A stretch of DNA of 64,000 bases from Rickettsiales bacterium (GCA_027485855.1 JAIXQD010000001.1:579575-643574), one strand, 5' to 3'; shown: positions 8,502 to 17,300, counted from the stretch's first letter. Translations and numbers: made by a program. The notes: generated by a model from the letters alone, not told the origin.

Positions 8502-9245
8502 ATGAAACTCAAAAAAGATATCCCCCCTGCAAAATACAACAACTGCTTTGCAGGCATAGCTGTTGCGCCAATACTTTTTATTGTGGCCCTATTATCGGTA
8601 CTGGTTGCTGCCATCAGCTCGGGCAGCGGCGGATTTACCAGCAATACAGGCAATGAAAGAACAAGAATTGCCACAACTCAGATTCTGAACACTGCCCATA
8701 CCATCAAGCAGGCAGTAGATCGTGTAAGAGGTCATGGCTGCGCCGATAATCAAATCAGCTTTGAAAACAGTGTGGTATCCGGATACACCAATACAAACAG
8801 CCCGATTGCCAGCAGCCCAGAATGTCATGTGTTTCAACCACAAGGTGGGGGTGTTACATGGCCTATGCGCCCCCCAAGCTTATCTTTAACAGCATCGCCA
8901 CAAAGCAACTGGTATATCCAGGTTGTAGATAATGGTGCGTCGTTAGTCAGCCCGGTGGCTGGCGACATTATACTTTATTTATCTTTCAGGGAACTGGATG
9001 TGTGCCTGGAAATCAACCGAATACTGGGCGGTGGCTTACCAACCGACTTTGCCAACCTTGGCCAAAATAATCCGTGTGGGCAGATTGCTAATGGCTCTTT
9101 GGTCGGTGTTTGCCAGCAGCCACATTGTGGCCTGGCCAACCGAATACCCTTTTGCCCACCCTATCAGACCGCGCTTGCTGGCTGCATGCTTAATGATGGA
9201 AGCCCCGGCGACTATTTCTTTTTCTACACACTTGTCCGCCGCTAG
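8502..9245 (+). CDS. Pseudopilin-like membrane-anchored protein, function unknown
   Basis: A 247-residue protein with a short positive N-terminus, then one hydrophobic segment (about residues 16-38, 'GIAVAPILFIVALLSVLVAA') and a long extracytoplasmic part rich in Ser, Gly, Asn and Cys. A Gly before a long hydrophobic helix, then a polar helix ('TRIATTQILNTAHTIKQAVDRV'), resembles type IV pilins and pseudopilins, but the usual Glu at position 5 of the mature protein is not seen. Six or more Cys residues in the C-terminal half could form disulfides. AGA arginine codons occur here and are rare in the neighbours, and the base composition is more AT-rich, hinting at transfer. The ATG at 8502 lies 22 bases after the ppdK stop; the frame also extends back into ppdK. 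Confidence 0.6.
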   Translation: MKLKKDIPPAKYNNCFAGIAVAPILFIVALLSVLVAAISSGSGGFTSNTGNERTRIATTQILNTAHTIKQAVDRVRGHGCADNQISFENSVVSGYTNTNSPIASSPECHVFQPQGGGVTWPMRPPSLSLTASPQSNWYIQVVDNGASLVSPVAGDIILYLSFRELDVCLEINRILGGGLPTDFANLGQNNPCGQIANGSLVGVCQQPHCGLANRIPFCPPYQTALAGCMLNDGSPGDYFFFYTLVRR

Positions 9246-9259
9246 TAATCAACGGCCTA

Positions 9260-9277
9260 GCGCAAGCGGCCTTGCGC
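9260..9277 (+). other. Perfect 7-bp stem-loop after the pseudopilin-like gene
   Basis: GCGCAAG, a CGGC loop, and CTTGCGC form a strong hairpin 15 bases past the stop. No T-run follows, so it is not a classical terminator; it may stabilise the 3' end of the transcript. Confidence 0.35.
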
Positions 9278-9360
9278 CTCAAAAATGTCTAAAAGATATC
9301 ACAAAACTGCCATGGCGCGGCCATTGCCGTAACACAAAGCGGGGCTATCTTAAGTTTCAG

Positions 9361-9378
9361 TAACGACATTCGTTGTTA
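9361..9378 (+). other. Stem-loop in leader of the small secreted protein gene
   Basis: TAACGAC and GTTGTTA pair (one G-T pair) around an ATTC loop, 24 bases before the ATG and just upstream of the GGAG ribosome-binding site. It may protect the 5' end of the message or mark an operator; the sequence alone does not decide. Confidence 0.3.
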
Positions 9379-9401
9379 CAGCAACCTTTGGAGATAACCC
9401 T

Positions 9402-9695
9402 ATGAAACTTTCTGCTTTGCTTATTGCCGCTGCTGTTGTGCTTAGCCCCGTGGCCGCCATGGCCGGCGACACCAAGCCAGCTACAGCGCCCACCCCCGCC
9501 GCTGAAGCGCCCGTGGCTGCACCCGCTGTGACCGAAACCCAAACCGAACTTGCCAATGGCACCAAAATTGTCATCAAAGGCGAAGAAGTATTTGTCTTGG
9601 GTGAAAAAGACAGCCGCACCGCCGCGCCCGATGGCGAACATGTGCTGAAAGATGGCAGCAAAGTCACCACCAAGGGCGGTAAAATTGTGAAATAA
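9402..9695 (+). CDS. Small exported protein, 97 residues, unknown function
   Basis: The first 21 residues are a clear Sec signal peptide with an AMA-type cleavage site ('LSPVAAMAGD'). About 25 residues of Ala/Pro/Thr-rich linker follow. The rest, 'LANGTKIVIKGEEVFVLGEKDS' and 'GEHVLKDGSKVTTKGGKIVK', is Gly/Lys-rich and looks like two copies of a short beta-hairpin (NGTKIVIKG and DGSKVTTKGG). The mature protein would be in the periplasm. A good ribosome-binding site (GGAGA) precedes the ATG and a strong terminator follows, so this is a monocistronic gene and probably well expressed. I do not recognise the family. Confidence 0.7.
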   Translation: MKLSALLIAAAVVLSPVAAMAGDTKPATAPTPAAEAPVAAPAVTETQTELANGTKIVIKGEEVFVLGEKDSRTAAPDGEHVLKDGSKVTTKGGKIVK

Positions 9696-9721
9696 GCCTT
9701 AGTTAGTAACGCCCAATCATG

Positions 9722-9757
9722 CTGCCAGCGTAGAGCGATCTGCGCTGGCAGTTTTTT
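9722..9757 (+). terminator. Rho-independent terminator
   Basis: CTGCCAGCG and CGCTGGCAG form a perfect 9-bp stem with a 12-base loop, followed directly by TTTTTT. It ends the transcript of the small exported protein. Confidence 0.9.
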
Positions 9758-9804
9758 GTAATAATACTTGCCAGTTTTGCCCTGAGCGGTTTAGCCTTAA
9801 AATT

Positions 9805-11592
9805 ATGAAAAGTCGCACAAACCCCGTGGCAACAATTTTGCCAGCAAAGCTCAGCCATTTATTATGGCTGTTTGCGCGTGCTTATCCCTATGGCACGGCG
9901 GCCCTTTTTGCTTTGCCCTTGGCCTCTCGTGCGGTTTTTGCCAGCATTGCCTATGCCACCAAACAAATCACCGATGCGGTGCTGGCCGTGAAAGATGGTA
10001 CGGCGGCCAACACCGGCGCCATCTATGATGCGCTGCTGCTCTTTGCCTTGGTTATTGGCGCATCCATTATTATTGATTGGCTGACTTGGACCTTTTCTTA
10101 TTTTACCCGCACCCCCATGCTGGCCGCATTCCGCAAAACGGCTTTTGCTTTTGTGCAGCGTCATCCGGTGCCTTATTTTGATAATATCCTTTCGGGTAAA
10201 GTGGCTCATAAAACTTTGCTGATTGCCGAGCAGGGCATGGATATTTTTGGCCGTCTGTGGTTTGACCTTGTGCCAGCAGCGGGCTTTTTTATTATGGTGA
10301 TGCTGTTTTTCTTTACGGCTGCGCCCGTTTTTGCTGGCATGGCTTTGGTCTGGCTGCTGATTTATTTTGCCACCTGCCTGTTTATGGGGCGCACCTGCTT
10401 AGATTTAGCCGCCTTGCATAATGATGCCAAAACGCAAATCACCGGCAAAATTGTTGATGCCTTTAGCAATATTCGCAACATCATCACTTTTGCTGCGCAT
10501 GACCGCGAAGATCGGCATGTGGGCGTCAGTGTCGATAACGCATTTTTACGCCAGCGCGCGCTTTATTTAAGCTATGTGCGCATGCGTGTGGCGCAACAAG
10601 CCCTAAACCTGCTGATGTGGGGCGGGCTTTATGGCGGCGCTATTTATTACTGGTTGCAAGGCTTAATCAGCGTGGGCGATTTTGTGATGATTACCACCCT
10701 TACGGGTCTCATGATTACCAAAGCCTATGAAATTGGCCAGATGCTGCCTGAAGTGTTTGATTTATTCGGCTCGGCCACTGAATCGCTTGAAACCATCACG
10801 GATGCACCAACCCTGCCCGATATACCCAATGCGCCAAAGCTGCAGCTCAAGCATGGCACCATTGATTTTGAGAATCTCAGCTTCAGCTATGATAAGCGCG
10901 GCGCGGTGTTAAGCGATTTAACCTTGCACATAAAAGCCGGCGAGCGCATTGGTCTGGTTGGGCCATCGGGCGCGGGCAAAACCACCATCACCACTCTATT
11001 GATGCGTCTCTACGATCCGCAACAAGGCCGTATCCTGCTGGATGGCCAGGATATTGCCCGTGTCACGCAAACCAGCTTGCGCCAGCAAATTGCGGTGATT
11101 GCGCAAGAAACACAGCTGTTTCATCGCTCGCTGATTGATAATATTCGCTTTGGCCAAGAAGAAGCCACCGAAGAAGCGGTGATTACGGCCGCCAAAGCTG
11201 CCTATGCGCATGAGTTTATTATGCAACTGCCCGCAGGCTATCAAACCATGGTGGGCGAGCGCGGCGTAAAATTATCGGGCGGGCAGCGTCAACGCATTGC
11301 TATTGCGCGGGCGCTGCTAAAAAATTCGCCCATTTTGCTGCTTGATGAAGCAACCTCAGCGCTGGATAGCGAAAGCGAGGAAGTGATTCAAGCCGCCATG
11401 AAAAATGCCATGCAGGGCAAAACCGTGATTGCTATTGCGCATCGGCTTTCAACTATTATGCACCTTGATCGGTTAATTGTGCTGGCCAATGGCCGCGTGC
11501 AAGAGCAAGGCAGCCACCATGAATTACTGGCTAAAAATGGCCTTTATGCGCAGCTTTGGGCCAGACAAAGCGGCGGCTTTATTGGCGAGTAG
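9805..11592 (+). CDS. ABC transporter, fused permease and ATPase (MsbA/exporter type)
   Basis: A 595-residue half-transporter. Residues 1-330 hold about six membrane segments. The ATPase domain has Walker A 'GPSGAGKTT', signature 'LSGGQRQRIAIARALL', Walker B 'ILLLDEATSALD' and the H-loop 'IAHRLST'. It would act as a homodimer in the inner membrane exporting a lipid, peptide or drug; the substrate cannot be read. The membrane part is less like MsbA than the second exporter at 50-51.7 kb. It is preceded by a terminator and ends one base from the convergent fliJ stop. Confidence 0.85.
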   Translation: MKSRTNPVATILPAKLSHLLWLFARAYPYGTAALFALPLASRAVFASIAYATKQITDAVLAVKDGTAANTGAIYDALLLFALVIGASIIIDWLTWTFSYFTRTPMLAAFRKTAFAFVQRHPVPYFDNILSGKVAHKTLLIAEQGMDIFGRLWFDLVPAAGFFIMVMLFFFTAAPVFAGMALVWLLIYFATCLFMGRTCLDLAALHNDAKTQITGKIVDAFSNIRNIITFAAHDREDRHVGVSVDNAFLRQRALYLSYVRMRVAQQALNLLMWGGLYGGAIYYWLQGLISVGDFVMITTLTGLMITKAYEIGQMLPEVFDLFGSATESLETITDAPTLPDIPNAPKLQLKHGTIDFENLSFSYDKRGAVLSDLTLHIKAGERIGLVGPSGAGKTTITTLLMRLYDPQQGRILLDGQDIARVTQTSLRQQIAVIAQETQLFHRSLIDNIRFGQEEATEEAVITAAKAAYAHEFIMQLPAGYQTMVGERGVKLSGGQRQRIAIARALLKNSPILLLDEATSALDSESEEVIQAAMKNAMQGKTVIAIAHRLSTIMHLDRLIVLANGRVQEQGSHHELLAKNGLYAQLWARQSGGFIGE

Positions 11593-11593
11593 T

Positions 11594-12007
11594 TTAGTCA
11601 TCACGCTGAAAACGGTTCAGCGCCACTTCGTCTAAGGCTGCGGCTTCATCGCGGGCGCGTTTGGCGTCTTCAGCCGCAGCGCGGGTGTCCTCGGCGATTT
11701 CGTAACGCTTCAGCTCTTCGAAAAGCAAAGCCAATTCGTCACGGGCATGGGCTTCGCGCAGCCGGCAGCCCTCTAATTGCTCAAGCAATTTTTGCTTTTG
11801 CATTTTCATGCGCTCGGTGAAAGCGGCAAAATTATACATCGGGTCATTGGCTTCTCGCGCTAGCTCAAGTTCGCGCACCACCAACGCCTCATGCAAGCTC
11901 AGGCTTTGCTCAACCTCGCGGGTGCTCAGCTCGGCTTGCAGCAAATTTTTGCGCTGTTCATCCACGCGCCATTTTTGCAATTTAATCAGGGTTGCTAAAT
12001 CGGCCAT
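11594..12007 (-). CDS. fliJ: Flagellar export chaperone FliJ-like coiled-coil protein
   Basis: A 137-residue, highly charged, almost fully helical protein. Long heptad-like stretches such as 'MKMQKQKLLEQLEGCRLREAH' and the absence of Pro after the N-terminus indicate an antiparallel coiled coil, as in FliJ. FliJ links the export gate to the FliI ATPase ring. Sequence conservation in this family is poor, so the call rests on size, coiled coil and position: its ATG overlaps the fliI stop by one base (TAATG), implying translational coupling. Confidence 0.8.
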   Translation of the reverse strand: MADLATLIKLQKWRVDEQRKNLLQAELSTREVEQSLSLHEALVVRELELAREANDPMYNFAAFTERMKMQKQKLLEQLEGCRLREAHARDELALLFEELKRYEIAEDTRAAAEDAKRARDEAAALDEVALNRFQRDD

Positions 12008-13344
12008 TAGCTATTCGCCGCGTAATCCATGCCTAAAATGCTGGCGAGCTCGCTATAGCTTTCTTGGAGTGTGGCATGTTGCTCGGGCTTTTGTTTTAAA
12101 AAGGTTTCAAGCGGGGCGTTGTAATCAATCGCTTCGTCAACGCTGGGGTCGGTGCCCTTGCGGTAAGCGCCCAAACGAATAAGCTCGGCCATATTCTCGT
12201 AGCTGGCTAACAGCATGCGGGCGCGTTGCACCAAAGCATTTTCTTGGTCGTTATTACAATCGGGCATGGTGCGCGACACGCTTTTAAGTATGTTAATGGC
12301 GGGGTAACGGCCACGCTCGGCAATGGCCCGCTCCATGACAATGTGCCCATCTAAAATACCGCGCACCGCGTCTGCTATGGGCTCGTTATGGTCATCGCCC
12401 TCAACCAGCACCGTAAACAAACCGGTCATGGCACCCTGCCCCACAATTCCGGGCCCGGCTCGTTCCAGCAGCCTTGGCAATTCGGCAAACACCGATGGCG
12501 GATAGCCTTTGGTGGTAGGTGGCTCACCGGCGGATAAACCAATTTCACGTTGGGCCATGGCAAAACGGGTAACCGAATCAATCAGGCACAAAACCTGCTG
12601 GCCCTGCGCCCTAAAATATTCGGCAATGGCTAAGGTCATATAGGCCGCCTGGCGGCGCATAAGCGGCGGCTCGTCGCTGGTGGCGACAACCACAACCGCA
12701 CGTTTGCGGCCTTCTACACCCAAATCATCTTCGATAAATTCTTGCAATTCGCGGCCACGCTCGCCGACAAGGCCAATCACCGTGACATCGGCCGCGGTGT
12801 ATTTTGCAATCATCGACATCAGCACCGACTTACCAACGCCCGAGCCCGAGAAAATACCCAAGCGTTGCCCGCGACAGCAAGTTACGAATGTATTCAAGGC
12901 TCTAATGCCAAGATCTAACTTTCCACTTACACGTTGGCGCGTTTGCGCCGGCGGCGGATTGCCCTTAACCACAACAGGCGAATCGCCCGCAGGTAAAGCG
13001 CCAAGGCCATCGATCGGTTCACCCAGCGCATTGACGATTCGGCCAAGCCAGCCGTTGGATGGGGTAATCACCGGCTGTGCTGCCTGCGCCTCGGCTTTGC
13101 AACCGAGACCGATACCATCCAGCATACCAAAGGGCATAACAAGGCTGCGCCCATGCTTAAAACCCACGAGCTCAGCCGGCACTTTGCGGCCATCGCGCGC
13201 TTCAATCACAATTCGGCTGCCAAGGCTTACTTGACGCTCAATGCCCGACACCTCGACCAAAAGCCCTAATACGCCCGACACGCGCCCATAAAGCCTCACC
13301 TCAGGCAGTGCAGCAATTTCGTCGGTTAGCTGTTTGATTTCCAT
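12007..13344 (-). CDS. fliI: Flagellum-specific export ATPase FliI
   Basis: A 445-residue F1-ATPase-beta-like protein. Walker A 'SGSGVGKS' lies at residues 166-173. Type III export ATPase signatures follow: '[35 protein letters not shown]' and '[21 protein letters not shown]'. It forms a hexamer at the base of the flagellar export apparatus and unfolds or delivers substrates. The start at 13344 opens onto a 192-base region shared with the divergent ctrA gene, so the export genes and the master regulator are probably controlled from one segment. No other flagellar structural genes are in the window. Confidence 0.96.
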   Translation of the reverse strand: MEIKQLTDEIAALPEVRLYGRVSGVLGLLVEVSGIERQVSLGSRIVIEARDGRKVPAELVGFKHGRSLVMPFGMLDGIGLGCKAEAQAAQPVITPSNGWLGRIVNALGEPIDGLGALPAGDSPVVVKGNPPPAQTRQRVSGKLDLGIRALNTFVTCCRGQRLGIFSGSGVGKSVLMSMIAKYTAADVTVIGLVGERGRELQEFIEDDLGVEGRKRAVVVVATSDEPPLMRRQAAYMTLAIAEYFRAQGQQVLCLIDSVTRFAMAQREIGLSAGEPPTTKGYPPSVFAELPRLLERAGPGIVGQGAMTGLFTVLVEGDDHNEPIADAVRGILDGHIVMERAIAERGRYPAINILKSVSRTMPDCNNDQENALVQRARMLLASYENMAELIRLGAYRKGTDPSVDEAIDYNAPLETFLKQKPEQHATLQESYSELASILGMDYAANS

Positions 13345-13425
13345 ATGAAAACTGCCTCACAAAAAAACCTCTAGTAAAGCTTAACACTTTAGCAAAAATG
13401 CCACAGGTTAAGCATGTCCTACTAT

Positions 13426-13430
13426 GACTC
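13426..13430. promoter_or_regulatory. GANTC (CcrM-type) methylation site in ctrA/fliI promoter region
   Basis: GACTC, the only GANTC in the fliI-ctrA intergenic segment. In Caulobacter the ctrA P1 promoter is silenced by full methylation at such a site. The motif is short, so its presence alone is weak evidence. Confidence 0.35.
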
Positions 13431-13463
13431 CATGAAATTAACTTTCTGTAAAGACATTAAGCC

Positions 13464-13478
13464 TTAGCTTAGCATTAA
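13464..13478. promoter_or_regulatory. Probable CtrA box, one mismatch
   Basis: TTAG, seven bases, TTAA, compared with the consensus TTAA-N7-TTAA. It lies 59 bases before the ctrA ATG, with a further TTAA half-site at 13457-13460. It is a plausible autoregulatory site. Confidence 0.5.
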
Positions 13479-13490
13479 GGTAAACAAATT

Positions 13491-13516
13491 CCTTATGCCA
13501 TTTCCTTATGCCATTT
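13491..13516. repeat. Tandem duplication, 13 bp x 2, in the ctrA leader
   Basis: CCTTATGCCATTT is repeated exactly, followed by CC. It lies between the putative CtrA box and the ribosome-binding site of ctrA. Confidence 0.85.
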
Positions 13517-13521
13517 CCTAA

Positions 13522-13535
13522 CTGACGGGGGTCAG
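13522..13535 (+). promoter_or_regulatory. Hairpin carrying the ctrA ribosome-binding site in its loop
   Basis: CTGAC and GTCAG pair around GGGG, ending two bases before the ctrA ATG. The G-run is the only Shine-Dalgarno-like sequence, so translation may depend on this structure. Confidence 0.45.
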
Positions 13536-13536
13536 C

Positions 13537-14268
13537 ATGCGCGTTCTACTAGTGGAAGACGATACCTCGGTTGCCAAAAGCATCGAGCTGATGTTGCAGG
13601 CCGAAGGCTTTATTGTCGATAGCACCGATCTTGGCGAAGACGGCCTTGAGATTGGCAAGCTCTATGATTACGACATTATTATTCTCGACCTGATGCTGCC
13701 CGATATTGACGGCTACGAAGTGCTGCGTCGTCTGCGGGCGGCCCGCGTGAATACGCCGATTTTAATTCTGTCGGGCCTGTCTGAACTAGACAATAAGATT
13801 AAGGGTCTGGGGATTGGCGCCGACGATTATTTAACCAAGCCCTTCGATCGGCGCGAGCTGGTGGCGCGTATTCATGCCATTATCCGCCGCAGCAAAGGCC
13901 ATTCTGACAGCGTCATTCGCACCGGCCGCCTCACCGTTAATTTGGATACGCGCACCGTGGAAGTTGACAGCAAGCCGCTGCATCTTACCGGTAAAGAGTA
14001 TGGCATTATGGAGCTGCTGTCTTTGCGCAAAGGCACCACGCTGACCAAAGAAATGTTCCTGAACCATCTTTATGGTGGCATGGACGAGCCAGAGCTTAAA
14101 ATTATCGACGTGTTCGTGTGCAAATTGCGCAAAAAACTGGCGCAAGCAACCGAGGGTGATAATTACATTGAAACCGTTTGGGGCCGTGGCTATGTGCTGC
14201 GTGACCCGAACGACCCCAATTCTGCCATGCCGGTTGATGCGGATAAACCCAGCGAGGCCGTGGCATAA
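13537..14268 (+). CDS. ctrA: Cell-cycle response regulator CtrA
   Basis: A 243-residue OmpR-type regulator. The receiver domain (1-115) has the acidic pair at 8-9, phosphoacceptor Asp51 in '[17 protein letters not shown]' and the Lys of '[11 protein letters not shown]'. The winged-helix domain (about 125-230) contains '[32 protein letters not shown]' and '[14 protein letters not shown]', nearly diagnostic for CtrA. It binds TTAA-N7-TTAA and in alphaproteobacteria controls motility, chemotaxis and, in some, replication and division. It is phosphorylated by the CckA-ChpT relay; chpT is 6 kb away. The C-terminus ends in Val-Ala, not the Ala-Ala used for ClpXP proteolysis in Caulobacter. A terminator follows. 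Confidence 0.98.
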   Translation: MRVLLVEDDTSVAKSIELMLQAEGFIVDSTDLGEDGLEIGKLYDYDIIILDLMLPDIDGYEVLRRLRAARVNTPILILSGLSELDNKIKGLGIGADDYLTKPFDRRELVARIHAIIRRSKGHSDSVIRTGRLTVNLDTRTVEVDSKPLHLTGKEYGIMELLSLRKGTTLTKEMFLNHLYGGMDEPELKIIDVFVCKLRKKLAQATEGDNYIETVWGRGYVLRDPNDPNSAMPVDADKPSEAVA

Positions 14269-14297
14269 ATTTTAGCTTAAAAAGCGAGCCCCCAACA

Positions 14298-14335
14298 CAA
14301 AACCCCGCTGGCATAATCTGCTGGCGGGGTTTTTT
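14298..14335 (+). terminator. Rho-independent terminator after ctrA
   Basis: AAACCCCGC and GCGGGGTTT pair across a 15-base loop, followed by more T. It lies between ctrA and the convergent cheR stop at 14341; the A-rich left side may let it work in both directions. Confidence 0.9.
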
Positions 14336-14340
14336 ATTGG

Positions 14341-15192
14341 TTATTTTGAAGCGGCGGCAGCGGGGCTGACCACGGCGTCTTTATAGCTGCTCAGCACATA
14401 CATGCCACGCTGACCATCGGCCAGCTTAAATTTATCGGTAATGCCCAGCACCGTCTCGGCGCCGCCCAAATATAACACCGCATCCGGCGCCATAACCCCT
14501 GCTACCGCATGCAGCACCTTGCCTTTTGTAGGCGGGTCAAAATAAATTAAAACATTGCGACAAAACACCACATCAAAAACGCCCATCGCACCAAAATCAT
14601 GCAGCAAATTCATTTCGCGGAATTGCACCATGCGCCGCAACTCATCTTTAATTTGCCACTTGTCGCCCTGCTTGGTGAAATATTTTACCAAATGCGTAAT
14701 CGGCAAACCGCGCTGCACTTCAAATTGCGTATAAATGCCGCTTTGGGCCTTTTGCACCATTTCGCCCGACAAATCGGTGCCGATAATTTCGATCGTCCAG
14801 CCCGCCCATTTGCTTTGTTGTTCGAGCAAGAGCATGGCGAGCGAATAGGCCTCTTGCCCGCTGCTGCTGGCAGCAGACCAGATACGAATTTTACGGCTGG
14901 TGCGGTTTTGCGCCAGACGCGGCAAAACCACATCGCGCATTTGCTCGAACGGCTTCATATCACGAAAGAATGACGACTCGTTGGTGGTCATCGCTTCGGT
15001 GATATCTTTCAGCATGCTTTCATCGCGGCGGGTGCGAATAGCCAGCGACATATCTTCAAGATTTTTCAGGTTCCATTTGCGTGCCACGGGCATCAGGCGG
15101 GATTCAAGCAAATAGGCTTTGTCGGGCGTGAGCACCAGCCCCGAGCGGGTGCGCAATAAATTAGCAAATAGGTCAAAATCATCAATCTTCAT
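14341..15192 (-). CDS. cheR: Chemotaxis protein methyltransferase CheR
   Basis: A 283-residue SAM-dependent methyltransferase that methylates glutamates on chemoreceptors. The N-terminal helical domain precedes 'NESSFFRDMKPFEQM'. The SAM site is 'IRIWSAASSSGQEAYSLAMLLLEQ', where the usual GEEPYS reads GQEAYS. 'VFDVVFCRNVLIYFDPPTKGKVLHAVAGVMAPDAVLYLGGAETVLG' is the conserved CheR C-terminal block. It is the last gene of the che operon as seen here, after cheB. No receptor gene is in the window, so receptors must lie elsewhere. Confidence 0.95.
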   Translation of the reverse strand: MKIDDFDLFANLLRTRSGLVLTPDKAYLLESRLMPVARKWNLKNLEDMSLAIRTRRDESMLKDITEAMTTNESSFFRDMKPFEQMRDVVLPRLAQNRTSRKIRIWSAASSSGQEAYSLAMLLLEQQSKWAGWTIEIIGTDLSGEMVQKAQSGIYTQFEVQRGLPITHLVKYFTKQGDKWQIKDELRRMVQFREMNLLHDFGAMGVFDVVFCRNVLIYFDPPTKGKVLHAVAGVMAPDAVLYLGGAETVLGITDKFKLADGQRGMYVLSSYKDAVVSPAAAASK

Positions 15193-15198
15193 CGGGCC

Positions 15199-16392
15199 TC
15201 ACCCACCCACGCGCTGTGCTATCTGACGCACATGCTGGCCGATATCTTTAAGTGGCATAATGGCCGTACATAAGCCAGCCGTGGCCACAGCCCCTGGCAT
15301 GCCCCACACAACCGAGCTGGCCTCATCTTGCGCCAGCACTTGCCCACCTGCGGCTACAACTTTCTCGGCCCCCTTGCAGCCATCGCTGCCCATACCCGTG
15401 AGAATGACCACTAAAATTTTCCGCCCGTAAATCTCGATTAAACTGCGCAACATGGGGTCAACCGCCGGCCGACAAAAATTTTCGGGCGGGGCTTTGCTGA
15501 GTTGTGTTTTAATACTGACGCCGTCGCGCAACAAGGTCAGATGAAAATCGCCGGGCGCCAGATAAACCCGCCCACCCTGCACCACTTCGCCATCGATGGC
15601 TTCTTTGCACTCAAGGCCGCATTGCCGGCTAATATGCTCGGCCAAAATAGTGGTAAAAGTTGGCGGCATATGCTGCGTAATAACAATAGGCTGTGTCACG
15701 CCTTTTAAATGCTGGCACACTTCAAACAAAGCCTGCGGCCCACCGGTTGAGCTACCTATGGCGATAATTTCGGGCTTTTGCCAAGCGCCCTCGCGCAGCA
15801 CAATTTTTTTACTGCCCCATAATTTGCCGCCGCCAGCAGGGGCGGCCGCTGGTACAGGCGCGCTGGCCCCCATGGGTGTTGCGGGTGATGCAACCCGAGC
15901 TGTGCTGGCCATAGGCGAGCGGGCCCGACGCGCATCGGCAAGGCTGCGCACTTTATCAAGCAGCTCACGCTTAAAATCGTCCGATTCTTGCACACCGCGC
16001 ATGCTGGTTGGCTTAGGAATATAATCGGATGCGCCCGCCGCCAAACACTTCATCGAGATATCGGCATTACGCATGGTGAGCGTGGATGCCATAACTATGC
16101 GTACGGTGGCATCGATAGCCAAAAGCTTGGGTATCGCCGTCAGGCCATCCATGACCGGCATTTCAATATCAAGCACAATCACATCCACCGGATTGCGCGC
16201 CAAAGCGGCCAAGGCCATCTCGCCATTACCGCAAGAAGCCACCACTTTAAAGCCACTATCACTTTCAAGCGTGCGCGTAATCAGCCCACGAATAACCGCA
16301 GAATCATCCACCACCATAACCCTGATGATATCAGCCGCTAAGGCCGGCAAAGTTGATATAGGTGGGGGCGTTGAGGGGGGCGGCAGGGTCAT
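15199..16392 (-). CDS. cheB: Chemotaxis methylesterase/deamidase CheB
   Basis: A 397-residue protein removing methyl groups from receptors when phosphorylated. The receiver domain starts near residue 23 with 'VMVVDDSAVIRGL' and has Asp75 in 'VIVLDIEMPVMDG'. A linker rich in Ala and Pro follows. The methylesterase domain carries the catalytic triad: Ser in 'AIGSSTGGPQAL', His in 'TQHMPPTFT' and Asp in 'LTGMGSDGCKGAE'. The ATG at 16392, five bases after the cheY stop, is preferred over the in-frame extension to 16446, which would overlap cheY. The proline-rich first 20 residues are unusual but harmless. Confidence 0.95.
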   Translation of the reverse strand: MTLPPPSTPPPISTLPALAADIIRVMVVDDSAVIRGLITRTLESDSGFKVVASCGNGEMALAALARNPVDVIVLDIEMPVMDGLTAIPKLLAIDATVRIVMASTLTMRNADISMKCLAAGASDYIPKPTSMRGVQESDDFKRELLDKVRSLADARRARSPMASTARVASPATPMGASAPVPAAAPAGGGKLWGSKKIVLREGAWQKPEIIAIGSSTGGPQALFEVCQHLKGVTQPIVITQHMPPTFTTILAEHISRQCGLECKEAIDGEVVQGGRVYLAPGDFHLTLLRDGVSIKTQLSKAPPENFCRPAVDPMLRSLIEIYGRKILVVILTGMGSDGCKGAEKVVAAGGQVLAQDEASSVVWGMPGAVATAGLCTAIMPLKDIGQHVRQIAQRVGG

Positions 16393-16396
16393 TGAT

Positions 16397-16762
16397 TTAT
16401 AACAACCCAAGCTGCACGAGCTTACCTTGAATAATGTCGCTATCAAAGGGCTTCATAATATATTCATCGGCGCCCGCTGTTATGGCGCGCTCAATATTGC
16501 TAAGATCATTCTCGGTGGTGCAAAAAATAACCTTGGGCTTGGTGCCATTATCAAGCGCACGCAAGGCCACCAAAAACTCAAGCCCGTTCATGTTTGGCAT
16601 GTTCCAATCTAATAAAATGCTATCGGGCATGTCAGCTTTAACGGCCGCGAGCGCAATTAAGCCGTCTTCGGCTTCGGCACATTTAAATTGTAAATCTTCG
16701 AGAATTTTGCGGGCAACTTTGCGCACCACACGGCTATCATCAACCACAAGACAGGACTTCAT
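16397..16762 (-). CDS. cheY: Single-domain response regulator, CheY
   Basis: A 121-residue receiver domain alone. The acidic pair is at 8-9, phosphoacceptor Asp52 in 'ILLDWNMPNMNGLEFL', switch Thr near 82-83 in 'FCTTENDL', and Lys104 in 'EYIMKPFDSD'. 'DWNMPNMNG' is typical of CheY. Phosphorylated by CheA, it would bind the flagellar switch. It sits between cheW and cheB in one operon. Alphaproteobacteria often have several CheY paralogues, so this one could also act as a phosphate sink. Confidence 0.95.
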   Translation of the reverse strand: MKSCLVVDDSRVVRKVARKILEDLQFKCAEAEDGLIALAAVKADMPDSILLDWNMPNMNGLEFLVALRALDNGTKPKVIFCTTENDLSNIERAITAGADEYIMKPFDSDIIQGKLVQLGLL

Positions 16763-16793
16763 TGCTAATCCCCCCGTTTATGAGCGCGCATGA

Positions 16794-17300
16794 TTAAGCC
16801 GCATCTGTTTGGGTAAAGCTTAAAAGTGAGGCCACATCAAGCACTATAAGTAACTGGCCAGACAAGCGATAAATACCTTGCGATACGGCACGCCAGCGCT
16901 CATCTAAGGTGGGTGGGTTGCGCTCAAAATCGGCATTTTTTAAACTGAGCACTTCGCCCACACTATCAACCATCAGGCTAAAATGCTCATTGTGATATTC
17001 AACCACAATGCTCATGCTTTTTTCGCCCTTGGCCAACACCGGCAAACCCAAACGCGTGCGCACATTAACCGCCGTAACAATACGCCCGCGCAGATTAAGC
17101 GAGCCAGCCACTTCGGGTGGCGCCAGCGGAATGCGGGTAATGCGTTGTGCCGAAAGCACATCATGCACCTGCAACACCGGAATGCCGAATGTTTGCCCGG
17201 CAACGGTCATGGTCACAAAATCGCGCATCTCATAGCCGATGCTGCCTTCGCCGCTTTTAGCTGCGGCTTTGCCTGTTTTAGCTGGCAGTTGCTGGCTCAT
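16794..17300 (-). CDS. cheW: Chemotaxis coupling protein CheW
   Basis: A 168-residue CheW-fold protein linking receptors to CheA. Recognisable are 'FVTMTVAGQTFGIPVLQVHDVLSAQRITRIPLAPPEVAGSLNLRGRIVTAVNVRTRLGLP' and 'SLMVDSVGEVLSL'. Length is typical with a 25-residue lysine-rich N-terminal extension. The start overlaps the cheA stop by four bases, which implies translational coupling and a fixed ratio of the two proteins. Confidence 0.96.
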   Translation of the reverse strand: MSQQLPAKTGKAAAKSGEGSIGYEMRDFVTMTVAGQTFGIPVLQVHDVLSAQRITRIPLAPPEVAGSLNLRGRIVTAVNVRTRLGLPVLAKGEKSMSIVVEYHNEHFSLMVDSVGEVLSLKNADFERNPPTLDERWRAVSQGIYRLSGQLLIVLDVASLLSFTQTDAA

